Assembly (NCBI GenBank): GCA_905178155.1
Contig: CAJINV010000004.1
Coordinates: 876,629 to 940,628 of the forward strand
Direction: 5' to 3'
Length of the DNA: 64,000 bases
Origin: Amoebophrya sp. A120
Taxonomy: Eukaryota; Sar; Dinophyceae; Syndiniales; Amoebophryaceae
Program-made: the position numbers and the translations under genes
Shown: in pieces, positions 1-10,921 of the stretch
Layout: each line of letters begins with the position of its first letter
How positions within the stretch are numbered: the stretch's first letter is position 1
The notes under the pieces: generated by a model
Seen by the model: the letters and a program-made list of their open reading frames with translations, nothing else
Told to the model about the DNA's origin: nothing
The model's database searches: none

Positions 1-1806
1 CCCAGCAGCGGATTTCTTCGGCGTTTTCATCTTCGTCTGCATCATCTTCCGCTTGGCCGCGATCCTACGCACAAGCTGGTCAATGCTCGCCTTGGAAAAA
101 TTTTGCTTCATCTTCGACATCGTTGTTCGTTTTGTTGTCCCCATTTTCGCTTCACCCTTCATCTTCGCTGCAATTCTGCGCACGAGCAGGTCGATCGAAG
201 TGTTGCCGACACCGACCACCTTCTTGCCAGCCAGACTGCTTGATGTTCTCTTGCTGCTCAACCGGCCACGACTTTTCGTTTTCGCTGCTGCTGCCATTTT
301 CTTCATTTTGCTTGCCATTTTTGTGATTTTCATCTTCATATTTTTGCCACCTGGTCGTGCTCCTCCCGCAGTTCGCTTTTTCGTGGTGAACGTTTTGCTT
401 CGAGCAACTTTCCTCGGACCAACCTGATGGCCGCGTCCTCTGCTCCCACCACGACCACCACCAGCTCCCATCTTCTTCATTTTCGACTCAATCCGCTCGA
501 CCAGCTGGTCGATTGTCTTTTTATCGGCCCGGGTTTTCGCCTTTTCAGCGATTTTCCGCACCAATTCGTCCAATCGCTGCTGCTCATTCGTCTTCATGTT
601 GAGCCGGGTTTTATTCGCCTTTTCCGCGATTTTCCGCACCAATTCGTCCAATCTCTGCTGCTCATTCGTCTTCATGTTGAGGAAAACCGAGGAAGTGGTC
701 TGCTGTCCTGTCGTGTTGTTCGACAACGAGGAAATACTGCTCCGTGGTTCTGGTAAAGGTGGGTTGATCTGCGCCATTACCACGTTGAACTTCTTGTTCC
801 GCGCAGTTCCAGGAGAATTCTTAGATTTTGCCCGGCGCATGAGCACCGAATTCCTTTCCTTCTCCTTGTTCAGCCGTTTTATCTCTCGCACCAGCTCGTC
901 GATCTTTTTCTTCCCGGTTTGTCCACTTTTCGCCGCCTGTTTCTCAATTCGGTTCACCAAACTGTTCAACTTTCGCATAGACGCCCGCTCCTTCAACTTC
1001 TGCAGCTCCCGGGTGGTCACCGGCTTACCGATGGCAATTCTCTGCGGCGCCTTGCTCGCAATGTTCTCATTCTCCTTGATGGTCGACTTAATTCGCTGAA
1101 ATTCCTTGGAGTGTTTCTGCTGCTCCCTCACCGCTTGCTGGATCAACTGCACCGCTTGCCACTGCATGTGCCGGTTCTTAGTCGCGATCTGCCGCACCAT
1201 TGAATTCAGACGCTGGATCTGCGAGGTGGTTGGAGATTTTTGCTTTTTCAACTGCTGATTTGTTTTCATCTTCGTGGTGGTCATTCTCGTCAGCGCTTTG
1301 CTCATCTTCGGCACCGAAGATTTCGTTCGGCGGGGAACCTTCACCTTGAAGGTCTTGTTGCGCATCACCTTCATTTTGCTCGCGGTTCTTTTCGGCGAAG
1401 AAGATTTTTTCCTTGGAACAACATCGAACTTTACCGGATCGATGCGTAGGGACACTGATTTCATGTTCACATCCCCAAGGTTCATATTAACCGCGTTAGT
1501 ACTTCTGCTTGGTTTCTTCTCTGTTTTCTTCTTCATCGCTTGCATTTTAGGCTGGGTCGTTTTCTTCTTCATCTGGACCATCTTAGTAGAAGTGGTCTTA
1601 CTTGGCTTTGGCTTGCTCGTTTTCCCCAACCTCAGCGCGCCATGCGTCGGCAAGGTCGCGATGTTTTTCTTCAACAACGCAACGCGCATCTTCGCCTGGG
1701 CAATGCGTTTCTGGATTTGGTTTAGCTGCTGGGAGTGCTTGCGCGAGTTAAATTTGGCGGTCTTCATCTTCATCACAGTTCTCGAGGATGTTGAGGTTGC
1801 CGCCAT
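1..1806 (-). CDS. Basic helical-repeat protein, C-terminus beyond window
   Basis: An uninterrupted minus-strand frame runs from an ATG at 1806 off the left edge (602 codons seen). An in-frame stop at about 1873-1875 lies upstream and no other ATG intervenes, so the start is well placed. The protein is very rich in Lys, Arg, Gln, Ser and Thr with almost no hydrophobic core. A short helical motif of the form (x)ID(E/Q)LV(R)(R/K)IAxK recurs about eight times, for example RLNSMVRQIATK, KLNSLVNRIEKQ, KIDELVREIKRL, RLDELVRKIAEK (twice), TIDQLVERIESK, SIDLLVRRIAAK and SIDQLVRRIAAK. Two adjacent copies come from a 78-bp tandem duplication at 538-681. I do not recognise the family. A nucleic-acid-binding or chromatin role would fit the charge but is a guess. 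No introner interrupts the visible part. Confidence 0.75.
   Translation of the reverse strand, partial: MAATSTSSRTVMKMKTAKFNSRKHSQQLNQIQKRIAQAKMRVALLKKNIATLPTHGALRLGKTSKPKPSKTTSTKMVQMKKKTTQPKMQAMKKKTEKKPSRSTNAVNMNLGDVNMKSVSLRIDPVKFDVVPRKKSSSPKRTASKMKVMRNKTFKVKVPRRTKSSVPKMSKALTRMTTTKMKTNQQLKKQKSPTTSQIQRLNSMVRQIATKNRHMQWQAVQLIQQAVREQQKHSKEFQRIKSTIKENENIASKAPQRIAIGKPVTTRELQKLKERASMRKLNSLVNRIEKQAAKSGQTGKKKIDELVREIKRLNKEKERNSVLMRRAKSKNSPGTARNKKFNVVMAQINPPLPEPRSSISSLSNNTTGQQTTSSVFLNMKTNEQQRLDELVRKIAEKANKTRLNMKTNEQQRLDELVRKIAEKAKTRADKKTIDQLVERIESKMKKMGAGGGRGGSRGRGHQVGPRKVARSKTFTTKKRTAGGARPGGKNMKMKITKMASKMKKMAAAAKTKSRGRLSSKRTSSSLAGKKVVGVGNTSIDLLVRRIAAKMKGEAKMGTTKRTTMSKMKQNFSKASIDQLVRRIAAKRKMMQTKMKTPKKSAAG
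538..681 (-). repeat. 78-bp tandem duplication inside the basic repeat protein
   Basis: Two near-identical copies (period 78 bp, second copy from 616) encode two copies of a 26-residue unit containing NEQQRLDELVRKIAEKA. The duplication is in frame, so it lengthens the repeat protein without breaking it. Confidence 0.85.
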
Positions 1807-1939
1807 AGCCTTCGCATTCTCAACCACCGCAGCGCCGCGCCCGACGGTGGGGGCTGTTATAGTTGACACGTGTAGTTATTTGCATCTGCGAAAGGATAAA
1901 AACTAACATAATCCTGCTTAGTACCACAAACGGATATGA

Positions 1940-2353
1940 TCATGTCTTGCTCCACATGAAAGTAGGGGAAACGACAGTTAGTGCACGCCGCAAAGACATG
2001 CAATTGAAAATGACTTTCAAAATACCAGCCGGAAGCGTCTGCCCCATGGATTTCTGCAGGGGTTGCGTCGGCAAAGGGTTCCCCACTTTCGGCGGAGCCT
2101 GGTTGATCAAGTCCAAGCTCGGCGGAGCGCTGCTGAAAACTCGGGCCGGTGATTGCTGGTGCGGGTTTTGGAAGCTGAGGTAGTACTTCTGCGTCGAGAA
2201 GTACAACAAACTGTGATTTGCAGAAGTACCGATAGCTCCTGCAAGGGCGCTCGCATTCGAATTTCCTGCTCGGTTTGCCGCTGACGTCAGGCTCGACGCG
2301 GCCCCCGGGCCCGCACGCCGGAACAACGGGCCGGAGAAACAAGGGCCTAACAT
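1940..2353 (-). CDS. Possible hypothetical protein (weak)
   Basis: A 137-codon ATG frame. Its N-terminal 60 residues are rich in Ala, Ser, Arg and Gly and poor in acidic residues, resembling an organelle-targeting leader (MLGPCFSGPLFRRAG...). The last 30 codons look non-coding, and a GT near 2028 (sequence GTATTTTG on the minus strand) could be a splice donor. A second frame, 1857-2501, overlaps it. No family is recognised and either or both could be chance. Confidence 0.22.
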   Translation of the reverse strand: MLGPCFSGPLFRRAGPGAASSLTSAANRAGNSNASALAGAIGTSANHSLLYFSTQKYYLSFQNPHQQSPARVFSSAPPSLDLINQAPPKVGNPLPTQPLQKSMGQTLPAGILKVIFNCMSLRRALTVVSPTFMWSKT

Positions 2354-2900
2354 GGCTCAGGGACAGGCTCCAAGAAGATTGATGTAGTTCTTGATCTTGG
2401 AGAGTTGCAAATACAATTACGATCAATCGAATGCAATAAAATTGGAAAACAAATTTCAGTGGGTAGGGTTTTTTCCTGAAGGTACAAAGAGAAAGAAGCA
2501 ATTCTCTGGGCCCGCTAGAGCAACAGCTGCCGCACGAAGATAGTCCTCAGTATTTTGCACGTTGAGCAACCATGCATGTCTCTTCCTTGTGAACGAAAGC
2601 GAAACTTCCTATCTGGTGGCGCTTTCGTTGCAACCGACACCGTTCTTGATGCGTAAGCAGGACGATAAGGACGATAAACGCTTTTGCTCTGTTGCGAACG
2701 AGGGTGAGTGTGAGGCACGACAAAAGGACCGATTTTAGATTTAGAACTTGTGGGACGAGATGTTCGCATCCACCAAATCCAAAACCGACGAGCAAACACT
2801 TTTTACTTCGAATTCAATCTATTGCATCTTCGTGTTGCAGACCGAATTCCTTTAGAACAACGTACTTAGACAGACACGACAGCTTCGATTACGAGTATGC
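2354..2900. other. No supported gene
   Basis: Short overlapping frames on both strands with no family similarity. Nothing repeated or structured was noticed. Confidence 0.5.
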
Positions 2901-3370
2901 TTATGTTAGTACTTCGCATATTTCCACGCCACCGATGAAACTAGTAGCACACAAGCTTCTAGTCGTGCTGGAAAACCGACTACTCAACATCAATAAGTGC
3001 TGCCTTTGGCGGCCGATACAATCGATAAGCTGGTGCAGTACACAGGATTCTGAGAATCGCGGACAACTTTTTGGCATCGCATACACATGCAGAAGCCGTC
3101 TTCTATCGTATCCAAAAACTTCAGCCTGTCTTCTAAGTACTGAAAGTGAAATGAGAATGAGCCGGTTGTGAAGAGTCAACTTCTTGCATCGATGTCAGGC
3201 TCAAGTTCCTCGTTGTTCAAAATTGCAGCTACCCCGTCGATGATTAGGCGCTGTTGACGTAAATGCATATCCAAAAATTGAAGATCATCGTATTGAGAAT
3301 AGCCATAGGCATAGAGATAGACACTCGCACATCCTTGCAAGTCATTAAATGCGTTGTGTGGCGCAGACAT
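2901..3370 (-). CDS. Possible two-exon hypothetical protein (weak)
   Basis: An ATG at 3370 opens a 64-codon frame of ordinary composition (MSAPHNAFNDLQGCASVYLY...). It ends in a stop just after a GT. About 40 bases further a polypyrimidine tract ends in TTTCAG, and two downstream frames stay open, one containing the Cys-rich string CMCMRCQK. A short GT-AG intron joining them is plausible but the reading phase cannot be fixed by eye. Function unknown. Confidence 0.2.
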
Positions 3371-3535
3371 CTACATTTGATGTCGTGCTGTATTAATTTG
3401 TGAAATTTTCACACAAGTATAGAGTAAGAGTACCTGTATTCTCGACCTCCTTTTCCTTTTTGATCTTCGAGCAATCATCATATTTTGTCTTTCATCCCCT
3501 CCACTTTCGTCGTTGTTGTTTCGTCTTCCAACTAC

Positions 3536-6500
3536 CTAGTTCTCCCCCATTGACCAAAGCCTGTCGTTGGTTTTCAGGCAAACAAACAGCTCCGCCCAAT
3601 TTTCTTTCCACAACCCGCACTGCGCCTGCGTGTCCAGTCGCTGATTCAGTCCCATGTACTGCTCCCCGCGGGCGAGCGAAAACCCGAAAGGATCTTCTTT
3701 CGACTCAAACCGGGGCCAGTGGGGCAGCGGCGGCAGAAGTTCTGGGTGTAATATCAATGGTTCCTCATGCTTGCCGGTCTGCCCGTCCTTCGCGGTGGAC
3801 GTAAGAACGAGACCAGAAGTTCGTGTCTTCTTCCTTGTACTACTTTCATCCACTGATGAAAACCTCGTTGTGCTATCATCTTCGAGCCGCAACGCCGCAA
3901 AACCGAAGCTCCCGATAGAACTCCGCGAAGAGCCTTCAGCACACGAGTCCTCATCCGGAACAGCCGTGCTCGCGTTGCTAGCTATGGAAGCGTCAGGTTT
4001 GAAATCGTCAAAGTTGAAATGATTTGCCATGCATAAAATGCAAGGCATGAAGTGTCTGTCTTGCCGGGATGGCAAGTGAGGCCGAGCGTCAGCCAGTTTA
4101 GGGCTTGAAGTAGAGCTGCTAAAGGAGCATGACAAAAGCAGTCGTCTGTGCACAAACAGCATGACAAATTGAGTTCTGGTGCTCGGAAAATTTGTCATGC
4201 ACCGCTTGAAAATTGGGTATCCAACTGGTATCCGTTTTATGCATGGCAAATCATAGCAACTTTGTCGATTTCAAATAACCTGACGCTTCCATACTAGCGC
4301 GGGTGTTTGTCGTGGTGTAGTCGGCACCAGGGGACATCAGCAGTCCCGCTTTCTTTATTTTCCCAGTCGGTAAGCTCGTCGGAGGTGGAGCACCGCTACT
4401 GTTTTGCGCACAACGCCCTTGCTGCGCTAGTTCTGAAGGAGCAGCCAGCTTCTTCCCTTTGTTCGACGCTCTCGGCGAGATAGTTGTGGTTCCAGCAGGA
4501 GATGATTGGAATTGCACCTGATACCCGTGAAACGGGCTCGATGTTTCCGTTCCTGTTAACATCTTCCCCCCTGTCAGCTGCAAGGTTGGGGAGCAGGAAA
4601 TCTCACCTTCTTGTTCCAATCTGGCCACATCTTCCGGGGCTAGAAAGCGTTTCATCACCATCAGGCGATTCTTAACTTTCTGCTGCTCCACTACTTTCGA
4701 TACCGAGGACACGACCCGTGTTTTTTGCAGACGTCCCTGCACAGATTTTTCGACAGAAGCTGCTTCCTCCACTCCAGCACTCCGACTCATCCCCGATGGT
4801 GAAACCGCGCCGACAGTAAAAGAGGATTGGGATGGCTCTGTCGAGGTACTACTTTGTTCCGACATTGCCAATGTTTCTTTCAACCTGCGATATTCCTGCA
4901 AGAGCGCCGATTCCAGTTCTTTTTTTTTCATAAGAAACCCAAAATCTGTGAACAGCCCGTCGTTGTGGTTTACTGTTGTGGAAGAAGTTGTTGCAGCAGT
5001 TCCACCTCCCACCCTTCCTAGCTGTGCTGCGGCTTGTGGAATTGGTCTTTGCATTGGGCCTTCGTGTCGTGACTCGTCCAGTGGTCCACCAGCAGCAGTT
5101 CCGGCAGCTGCTGAAGTTCTTCCCAGTCCATTCGGATTCCCAAAAATCGCGAAGTTGGCCCAGTACCGCGCCATCTGACTCGCCAAGGTCGCCATCTCGT
5201 TTTTCTTCTTCATCGACACAGACACAGAGGTCTTACTGCCGATTCTAAGAACTCGGTCGTGGTCACCAGCACAGAATGTTGAACTAGAAGTTCTTTTCAC
5301 CTCTGTATGTTTCGCGAACAAAGGCCAACTTTCCCAGCCGTGCGGGACTAAAGGGAGATAATTTTCGTCGTCGTTATCGTCCACATACCCGTACTCGTAA
5401 ACTGGAATCCCCTTCTCCGCCAGAACGTCGCTCGCAAATTCCGTCGGACAGGTGTACTCCCAAGAGGTGAAGGCCCGCTCAGTGGCGAAAAACCACGACT
5501 TGTGCTTCTTGAAGGGGGACTTCTCGTCCGTAATCGGCAGCGTCGGCTTAGACTGCGATTTCGGGTGCGAGAGGTAATTGAAATAAGAAGTACTGGGTGA
5601 ACCAGCTTGTTCAATAACATCTTGGTCGTGGAGGTCATCGCCTTGTTCTGGTTCTCGATCATCCATCACAACATCCTGGTCTTGATGTAGTTCACCTCCA
5701 GCCGCGGCGGCCCCTGTTTGCTGTACTAAATCCAGATGGTCACTTGCTTCCCCAGCTGGTGCACCACGTCGACCAGCTGACGCAGCCACTCCATCCTCGC
5801 CTCCTCCTGCCTCCAACAGTTGAAAGGAGGAAGACCCTCGCCGCAGCAGCCGACCACTCGCCTGGCCGGCCCAGGAGTCTCGGATCCGGGACCACACCGC
5901 TTGGTAGGCACCCCGGCCGAACTCTCGCAGGTCGTTCAACAGATTCACAGCGCAACAGCCAGCACCTCCGTTCGGACCACTGGCGTTGAGGTTGTTGTAG
6001 AGAATTGAGAACGGCTGTACTAGCATTCCACCCTTGTTGGACGCAGCAGCAGCTGCGCGGTCCTGTTCCGCATCCCGAAGGGTATCACTTTCCGCGGGCG
6101 CGTACGCGTCCGCGAGCTGTTGACTGAAATCGAAGAACCAGGAATCTTGATCTTCGCGAGCATCAAGTTCCGGACGTTCTTCGTGTGTCCTCTTCGTAAA
6201 TCCGCCTTTGGCTGGAGGACTTGATGCCGATGTTGACCACGGTTCTAGGCTTTGAAAATTTCCTTGATTTCTTGCCACCTCGGTCCTCGCCGGTGAGGTC
6301 TTCCTTTTTTCAAGGACCTGATCCGCTTCCACCACACCTCCCGGCACGTAGAAGGCCCATTTCAGATACTTCAGGAACGCCTCGCGACTGGTCAAAAGCC
6401 TGCGCCAGCTCAGCGTTTTGCGTTTCGTTTTAGTTCCAGATTTGTTCTTGAAGCCATAATTTGGCTGCATGTTGGAAGAAACTACACCATCACGACCCAC

Positions 6501-9500
6501 GGTTGCGGTGGTCCCTTGTTCGACGTGTTCTTCATCTGGAGCTATCATCTGGACATCGCCGGACGAAGAAGAAGCTCGACTCGTGGTCGCAGTACCAGTC
6601 CCACTGCCCGTCCCATTGCTCGTTTCGTCTCCACCCGATCCGCCGCTCAAAGTACCACCTTCTGCGACGCTAGAAGACGCAGAGGAGGTCGACGTCGAGC
6701 GCTGCATCCCTGATGCTGTTCCATCGTGGCCTTGATGTTCCTCGCCGTCAATGTCCATGTTCAGAATACGATCGGCCTCGTGTTGCAGCAGCTGCTGCTG
6801 CTGTCCATATTCAGAATGCGCGGCTCCCGCGTCACTCCCACCTCCGGTTAGTGGTGGTGCAACCGTTACCGGCACCTCGACCTTTGCCTCTCCCATGAAG
6901 TCCAAGCCGTCATCCCGCGTGTAGCCGTGCAACACGGGTTTCTGTGCGAAGTGCACCCCGGCCGTGCCGTACTTCAAGATCTCGGGCATGGACGCGAGGA
7001 TCTGTTTTTTGTCCACAATCAAGCTCGAATCACAGCCGGAAAAGCAGGGCGACGGAACCGGGAAACCGGCCAGATCGTACTCGGACAGCGTTTTGTGTGT
7101 GTGCACCTGCTGTTTCAACCACGCAGCCATGCAAGTCTGCTTCTCGGAGTTCTTGCGAATATCATGGAACGACGAGGACGAGTTGTTTGTTCCAGCAGCT
7201 CGCGATGGCGGTCCACCTTTGCGGTCTTTGTCACTACTTTCACTTTCCTTTGCCAGTTGTAGATCCTGCCGGCTGTTCCCGAGTTTGCTTCTCTTCAGCG
7301 CAGGAACTTTTGGCGAGTTCGCGGCAGTGGGCGGTTTCGTCGTAATTCCACCACCTGGAGACAATGATCCAGAAAATTCTTGCTGGAGATGTTGCAAAGA
7401 TGGGTCTCGAAACAAGGGCAAACTGCCCGCAGCACGGCTCTGTGGCCACGCGGTGGCAGGTCCACCTCCCGCAGCAGTTCCGAGATGTCCAGCGCCAGCG
7501 CCCGCAGGAAGAACGCCGCTGCTACTAGTACCTCCAAGCTGCAAGCATTCCGGTTCCTGTTTCAAATATTTGGTCGCCTGCACATACAAACTTTCAAATT
7601 GGTCCTCTGCCACATCCAGCCCCGCCGTGCACCACCCGTTAAAGCCCCCACTACTCGCAATTACGTTGGAAAATAGGTCGAAGCTCTTCGGCGAGACAAA
7701 ATGCGCGGAGGCCATGCAAGCCCCCGAGGACTGCCCGAACAGCGTCACACGGGTCTTGTCCCCCCCGAAGTGGTGGATGTGTCGCTGAATCCACTGCAGG
7801 GCCAGGCGCGAATCCAGCAGAGACCAGTTGGCGTAGTCGGCGTCTTTCTCCTTCTGATGATACGGGTATGCTGTGCAAAAGTATCGTACTCGTATAAATG
7901 CTAATGCAAGTCTTGCATTACAAATCTTGTTCCTAAGGCAAATCTGCATTACAAATTTCTCATGCTGATGAAATTTGTAATGCATTTATACGAGTACGAT
8001 ACTTTTGCAGTTCATAACGGGTCGCCTGCTGCAACGGCACCAGTTGTAGTACCGCTGTACACAAGCCCAGTGCTGGCCGCGTGTCCTAGCGTTCCGGCGC
8101 GGATTTGCAACGAGACAAAGAGAAATTCCTCCCTCGAATACTGGAGGAGATTCTTCAAAAACTGCTTCCCGTCGGTTTGGCTCCCGTCCGCAAAACAAGA
8201 GCCCGCGAAGTACACGAAAACGGGCATTTTCTTCGTGTGCTGCGCTGAGGTAGAAGTACTCGTCGTGCTTGTCGCGGTTCCGCCAGCAGCAGGGGCTCCT
8301 TTGACGGGTGGCTGCAGAAGTTTTTGGTGCGGCGATGATGTCTGAGTCGCAGTAGTAGAAGACGTGCCCGCGGCGGAAGCTGTAGAAGATTGGACTGCAG
8401 TTCCAATCTTTGTTCCCTGCCCTTGTTGCTTCGCCTGCAGTTCCAACGCCCTCCTGACCGGCATAGTGATGTCGAGGCGCAGGCAATTTCGGCTCGAGGC
8501 CTGGTCCGGGTTCCGGTGCAACTCGCCGTTTTGGCACCCGGATCGAGACTCAATCGCGAAAAATCGAAAGTTGGAAGGGGAGGGTGGAGGTGGTTGTACG
8601 ACTGCCACAAATGACGATCCTTGCGCTGCAGGAGCTCCTGAGGACAGTGCGTGTTGGTCCTCCGGGCGGAAAGCGGACAATCTCATCGAAGTTGCGTCAT
8701 CTTTATCCTCTCCCTGCAGTTGCCCACTATTCGCGTTCTTCTTCATCGGCACTCGGCGCCGGGTGTTCTTCGGAAGCGAATTCGACGGCGGAGATGCAAC
8801 TTGTCGCTGCGTAGACACGACCGTGCTGGTTGCCGCTCCGGCACTCGCCGCCCCGGTACTAGCGGCTCCAGCAGGTGGCGCATCAGCTCCTGGGACCACA
8901 AAAGCTGCGGGCTGTGCCACAACTACCGGCTGTCCAAGCTGATCCGCCCTCGGCGGTTTCGGGGCCTCCCAGACCTCCGCCTGTCCGTACGCAATCCCCT
9001 TGAAAGTCATATGGGACTCTCAAACGTTACACTCTCAGCTGTTACATGAATTTGTCATGCTAAACCGACCGAAACCACTACACAACCTGTAAGGGCACCT
9101 CACCGCAGATGGTTCGGCCACCAGGTCGTGGAATCAGGCGGACCGAAGCCATCGCCATCACGCTCGGGCACATCATCCTACACGCCAACTTTACCTTACT
9201 TTCGCCACCAGTCCAACTTATCGCCAACATACGTTTAACGTTCGCCAACGATCCAACTTATAGCGCTCACAAACTGCGCAGGGACCGACCAGGCTAACTG
9301 CTATGAGGAAGCAGCAGCCTGCAGCTGGTCCCATGCGTACAAAGTAGATACTATTCGGAATCTTACGGACACCGCAGGCACGAAACCAGCCTGCGATGCG
9401 GTTTAGGAAATTCCGGTAAGCATATGGCAGAGCCTTTATCTTTTGAAAGCCAAGCACCTGAGAGCCAGGCAAAGGCTAGTGTAAAGGTTGCAGCTGAGAA

Positions 9501-10789
9501 TGAATCGACGGAGCTGCACATCTTGACCTCACGATCCAAACGAGGCGCGGACGTGACGGACGATGGAGCCGCTGCGCAGCTAACATAGAAGCGCAAAACG
9601 TCAATGCCAGGCCCATTGTCGATTCCACGGCGGGAAAGCTCCCGCGTCGTGGCCCACACCATCTCCCCCAGCGCTGCCAAGCCTTGAGCTCGCATCTATT
9701 GCGCGCCCCTTTCTCGCATCTATTGTGCTTGGGGAACAAGACTCGATTGAGCTTGTTGCTACTGGCTTGGGCGAGCTGGGGGATGAATTTGTCATGCAAA
9801 ACTACCTCAAGCCGCCAGATGATCAAGCGGCTACGCATGACAAATCTCCGAAGGGCTAAACAGGGCGTAAATCTGTGCCAGCTCTGTGATGCGAAAGCAG
9901 CAAGCTTGCCTCTTCGGCTATAGCTGTTCTTGCGTTACAAATTCATGCAACAGCTGAGAGCGTAACGTTTGAGAACGCCATAAGTCACCACCTGCGGGTC
10001 TGAGAACGGGTCGTCTACCACTACCTCGTCGCGTCGAGCGTGGCCCGCTACTTCTTCCCGCCCTTTTTGTTTCTCGAACTTCTTGTTGCTCGACGCCGGT
10101 AGTTCGGTCACGTAGGTCACTTTTCCGGACTTCTGCAGGGTGTTGCTGGATAAAAAATTCACCTTCGAAGATAAAGAAGAACTGCTCCCCGGTCGTCCAA
10201 CTCCCAAAGTAGGTGTACCAGCACTACCACTCGGCGAGTTGTAGAACAAAACCTTGTCGACTGAAATCGCGATTTGCTGCGGTATCGGAACCCTCTCTTT
10301 GTTACTTGTTTTCACCAGCGGAGCAAGTGCGTCGACGTGCAGAGTCACATGCGGTTGGTGATACTGCTCAGGACCTCCTGTAAACGAGTTCTGGTCTTGT
10401 ACTTGCAGCTCAGCTGTACCACTGATCATGTCTCCGCTGCTGGCGGGCGCGAGGGACCTGGCTCTTTCGTTTTCCATGCCCTTCCTCTCGTCCTCCCCAA
10501 CATTGCTGTCTTCTTGCAACTGGATGATTTTGAAATCGGCGCTATCCGCAAAGGAAATGTCGTCCTCGTCCACGACGGTTCCGTAGCGGCCGACAAGATT
10601 CGCGGGCGCGGATGGGACATCCCGCACCCGGACCAATTGGCCCGCGGTCCACGCTGTGAAAGTACAGATGTTCGATGAAATTTAAGTACACAAAAACAGG
10701 AGGCTTCGGCTTGCTTTTATTGCAAAGATCTCGTCCCAAGAAGTAACAAGCATCGCTGTGCTACAAGCTCGCAACTTAACAGGTCGCAT
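3536..10789 (-). CDS. Giant type-B carboxylesterase-like protein with low-complexity inserts
   Basis: An alpha/beta-hydrolase of the carboxylesterase/cholinesterase family, about 1922 residues after splicing (usual length about 550). After removing the introner at 9010-9982 the N-terminal motif reads VVTFKGIAYG. Then come the oxyanion-hole region MPVFVYFAGSCFADG, the nucleophile elbow FGQSSGACMA (Ser near residue 628), a probable acid motif GYTRDDGLDF (Asp where Glu is usual), the catalytic-His-like VPHGWES (near 1429), and the family motif ARYWANFAIFGNPNG followed by WPRFE near the C-terminus. Long Ser/Thr/Gly/Gln-rich inserts separate these blocks. The first exon is least certain: ATG 10789 joined by a 36-base GT-AG intron (10654-10689) to the frame upstream of VRVRDVPSAP. 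Three introners interrupt the gene. Exon total is divisible by three. Substrate unknown. Confidence 0.87.
3983..4293 (-). mobile_element. Introner element (singleton family), carboxylesterase
   Basis: 311 bp, starting TATGGAAGCGTCAGG and ending with its complement, with inverted repeats of about 50 bp. Flanked by the 5-bp duplication CTAGC (3978-3982 and 4294-4298). Excising the element and one copy joins TNTRAS to NASTAVPDE in frame. The interior carries several copies of TTTGTCATGC/GCATGACAAA. Confidence 0.92.
7867..8016 (-). mobile_element. Introner element, family A, carboxylesterase
   Basis: 150 bp. Inverted ends around TGCAAAAGTATCGTACTCG; termini TAT...ATA. Target duplication ACGGG at 7862-7866 and 8017-8021. 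Excision joins GDP to YHQKEKDADYANW, the segment just before the nucleophile elbow. Confidence 0.95.
9010..9982 (-). mobile_element. Introner element, family C, unusually long (973 bp)
   Basis: Ends carry CTCAAACGTTAC and its complement, termini TAT...ATA, duplication AGTCA at 9005-9009 and 9983-9987. Excision joins QVVT to FKGIAYG. The other family C copy (24703-24918) is only 216 bp, so this copy holds about 750 bp of extra sequence, perhaps a nested insertion. No coding capacity was recognised in it. Confidence 0.92.
10654..10689 (-). other. Possible 36-base GT-AG intron
   Basis: On the minus strand GTACTTAAA...TTTCACAG separates the open frame starting at ATG 10789 from the carboxylesterase N-terminal exon; splicing keeps phase (T|CG). 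The extreme shortness makes this provisional. Confidence 0.4.
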
Positions 10790-10921
10790 CTATGTTCCTG
10801 CTTGTAGGTAGCTGGCGATTAGTGTCTCAACCGATCGCCACCGGAGCTTGACCGATCGCCAACGGAGCAGGCACAAAAGGGAAATCTAAAAAACAAAATC
10901 TACAAAACATCAAAAATAACA

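Noticed and set aside
1274-1906. Long plus-strand frame opposite the basic repeat protein
   Set aside because: Antisense shadow: its Phe/Leu/Val-rich composition is the complement of Lys/Gln/Asn codons in the real minus-strand gene.
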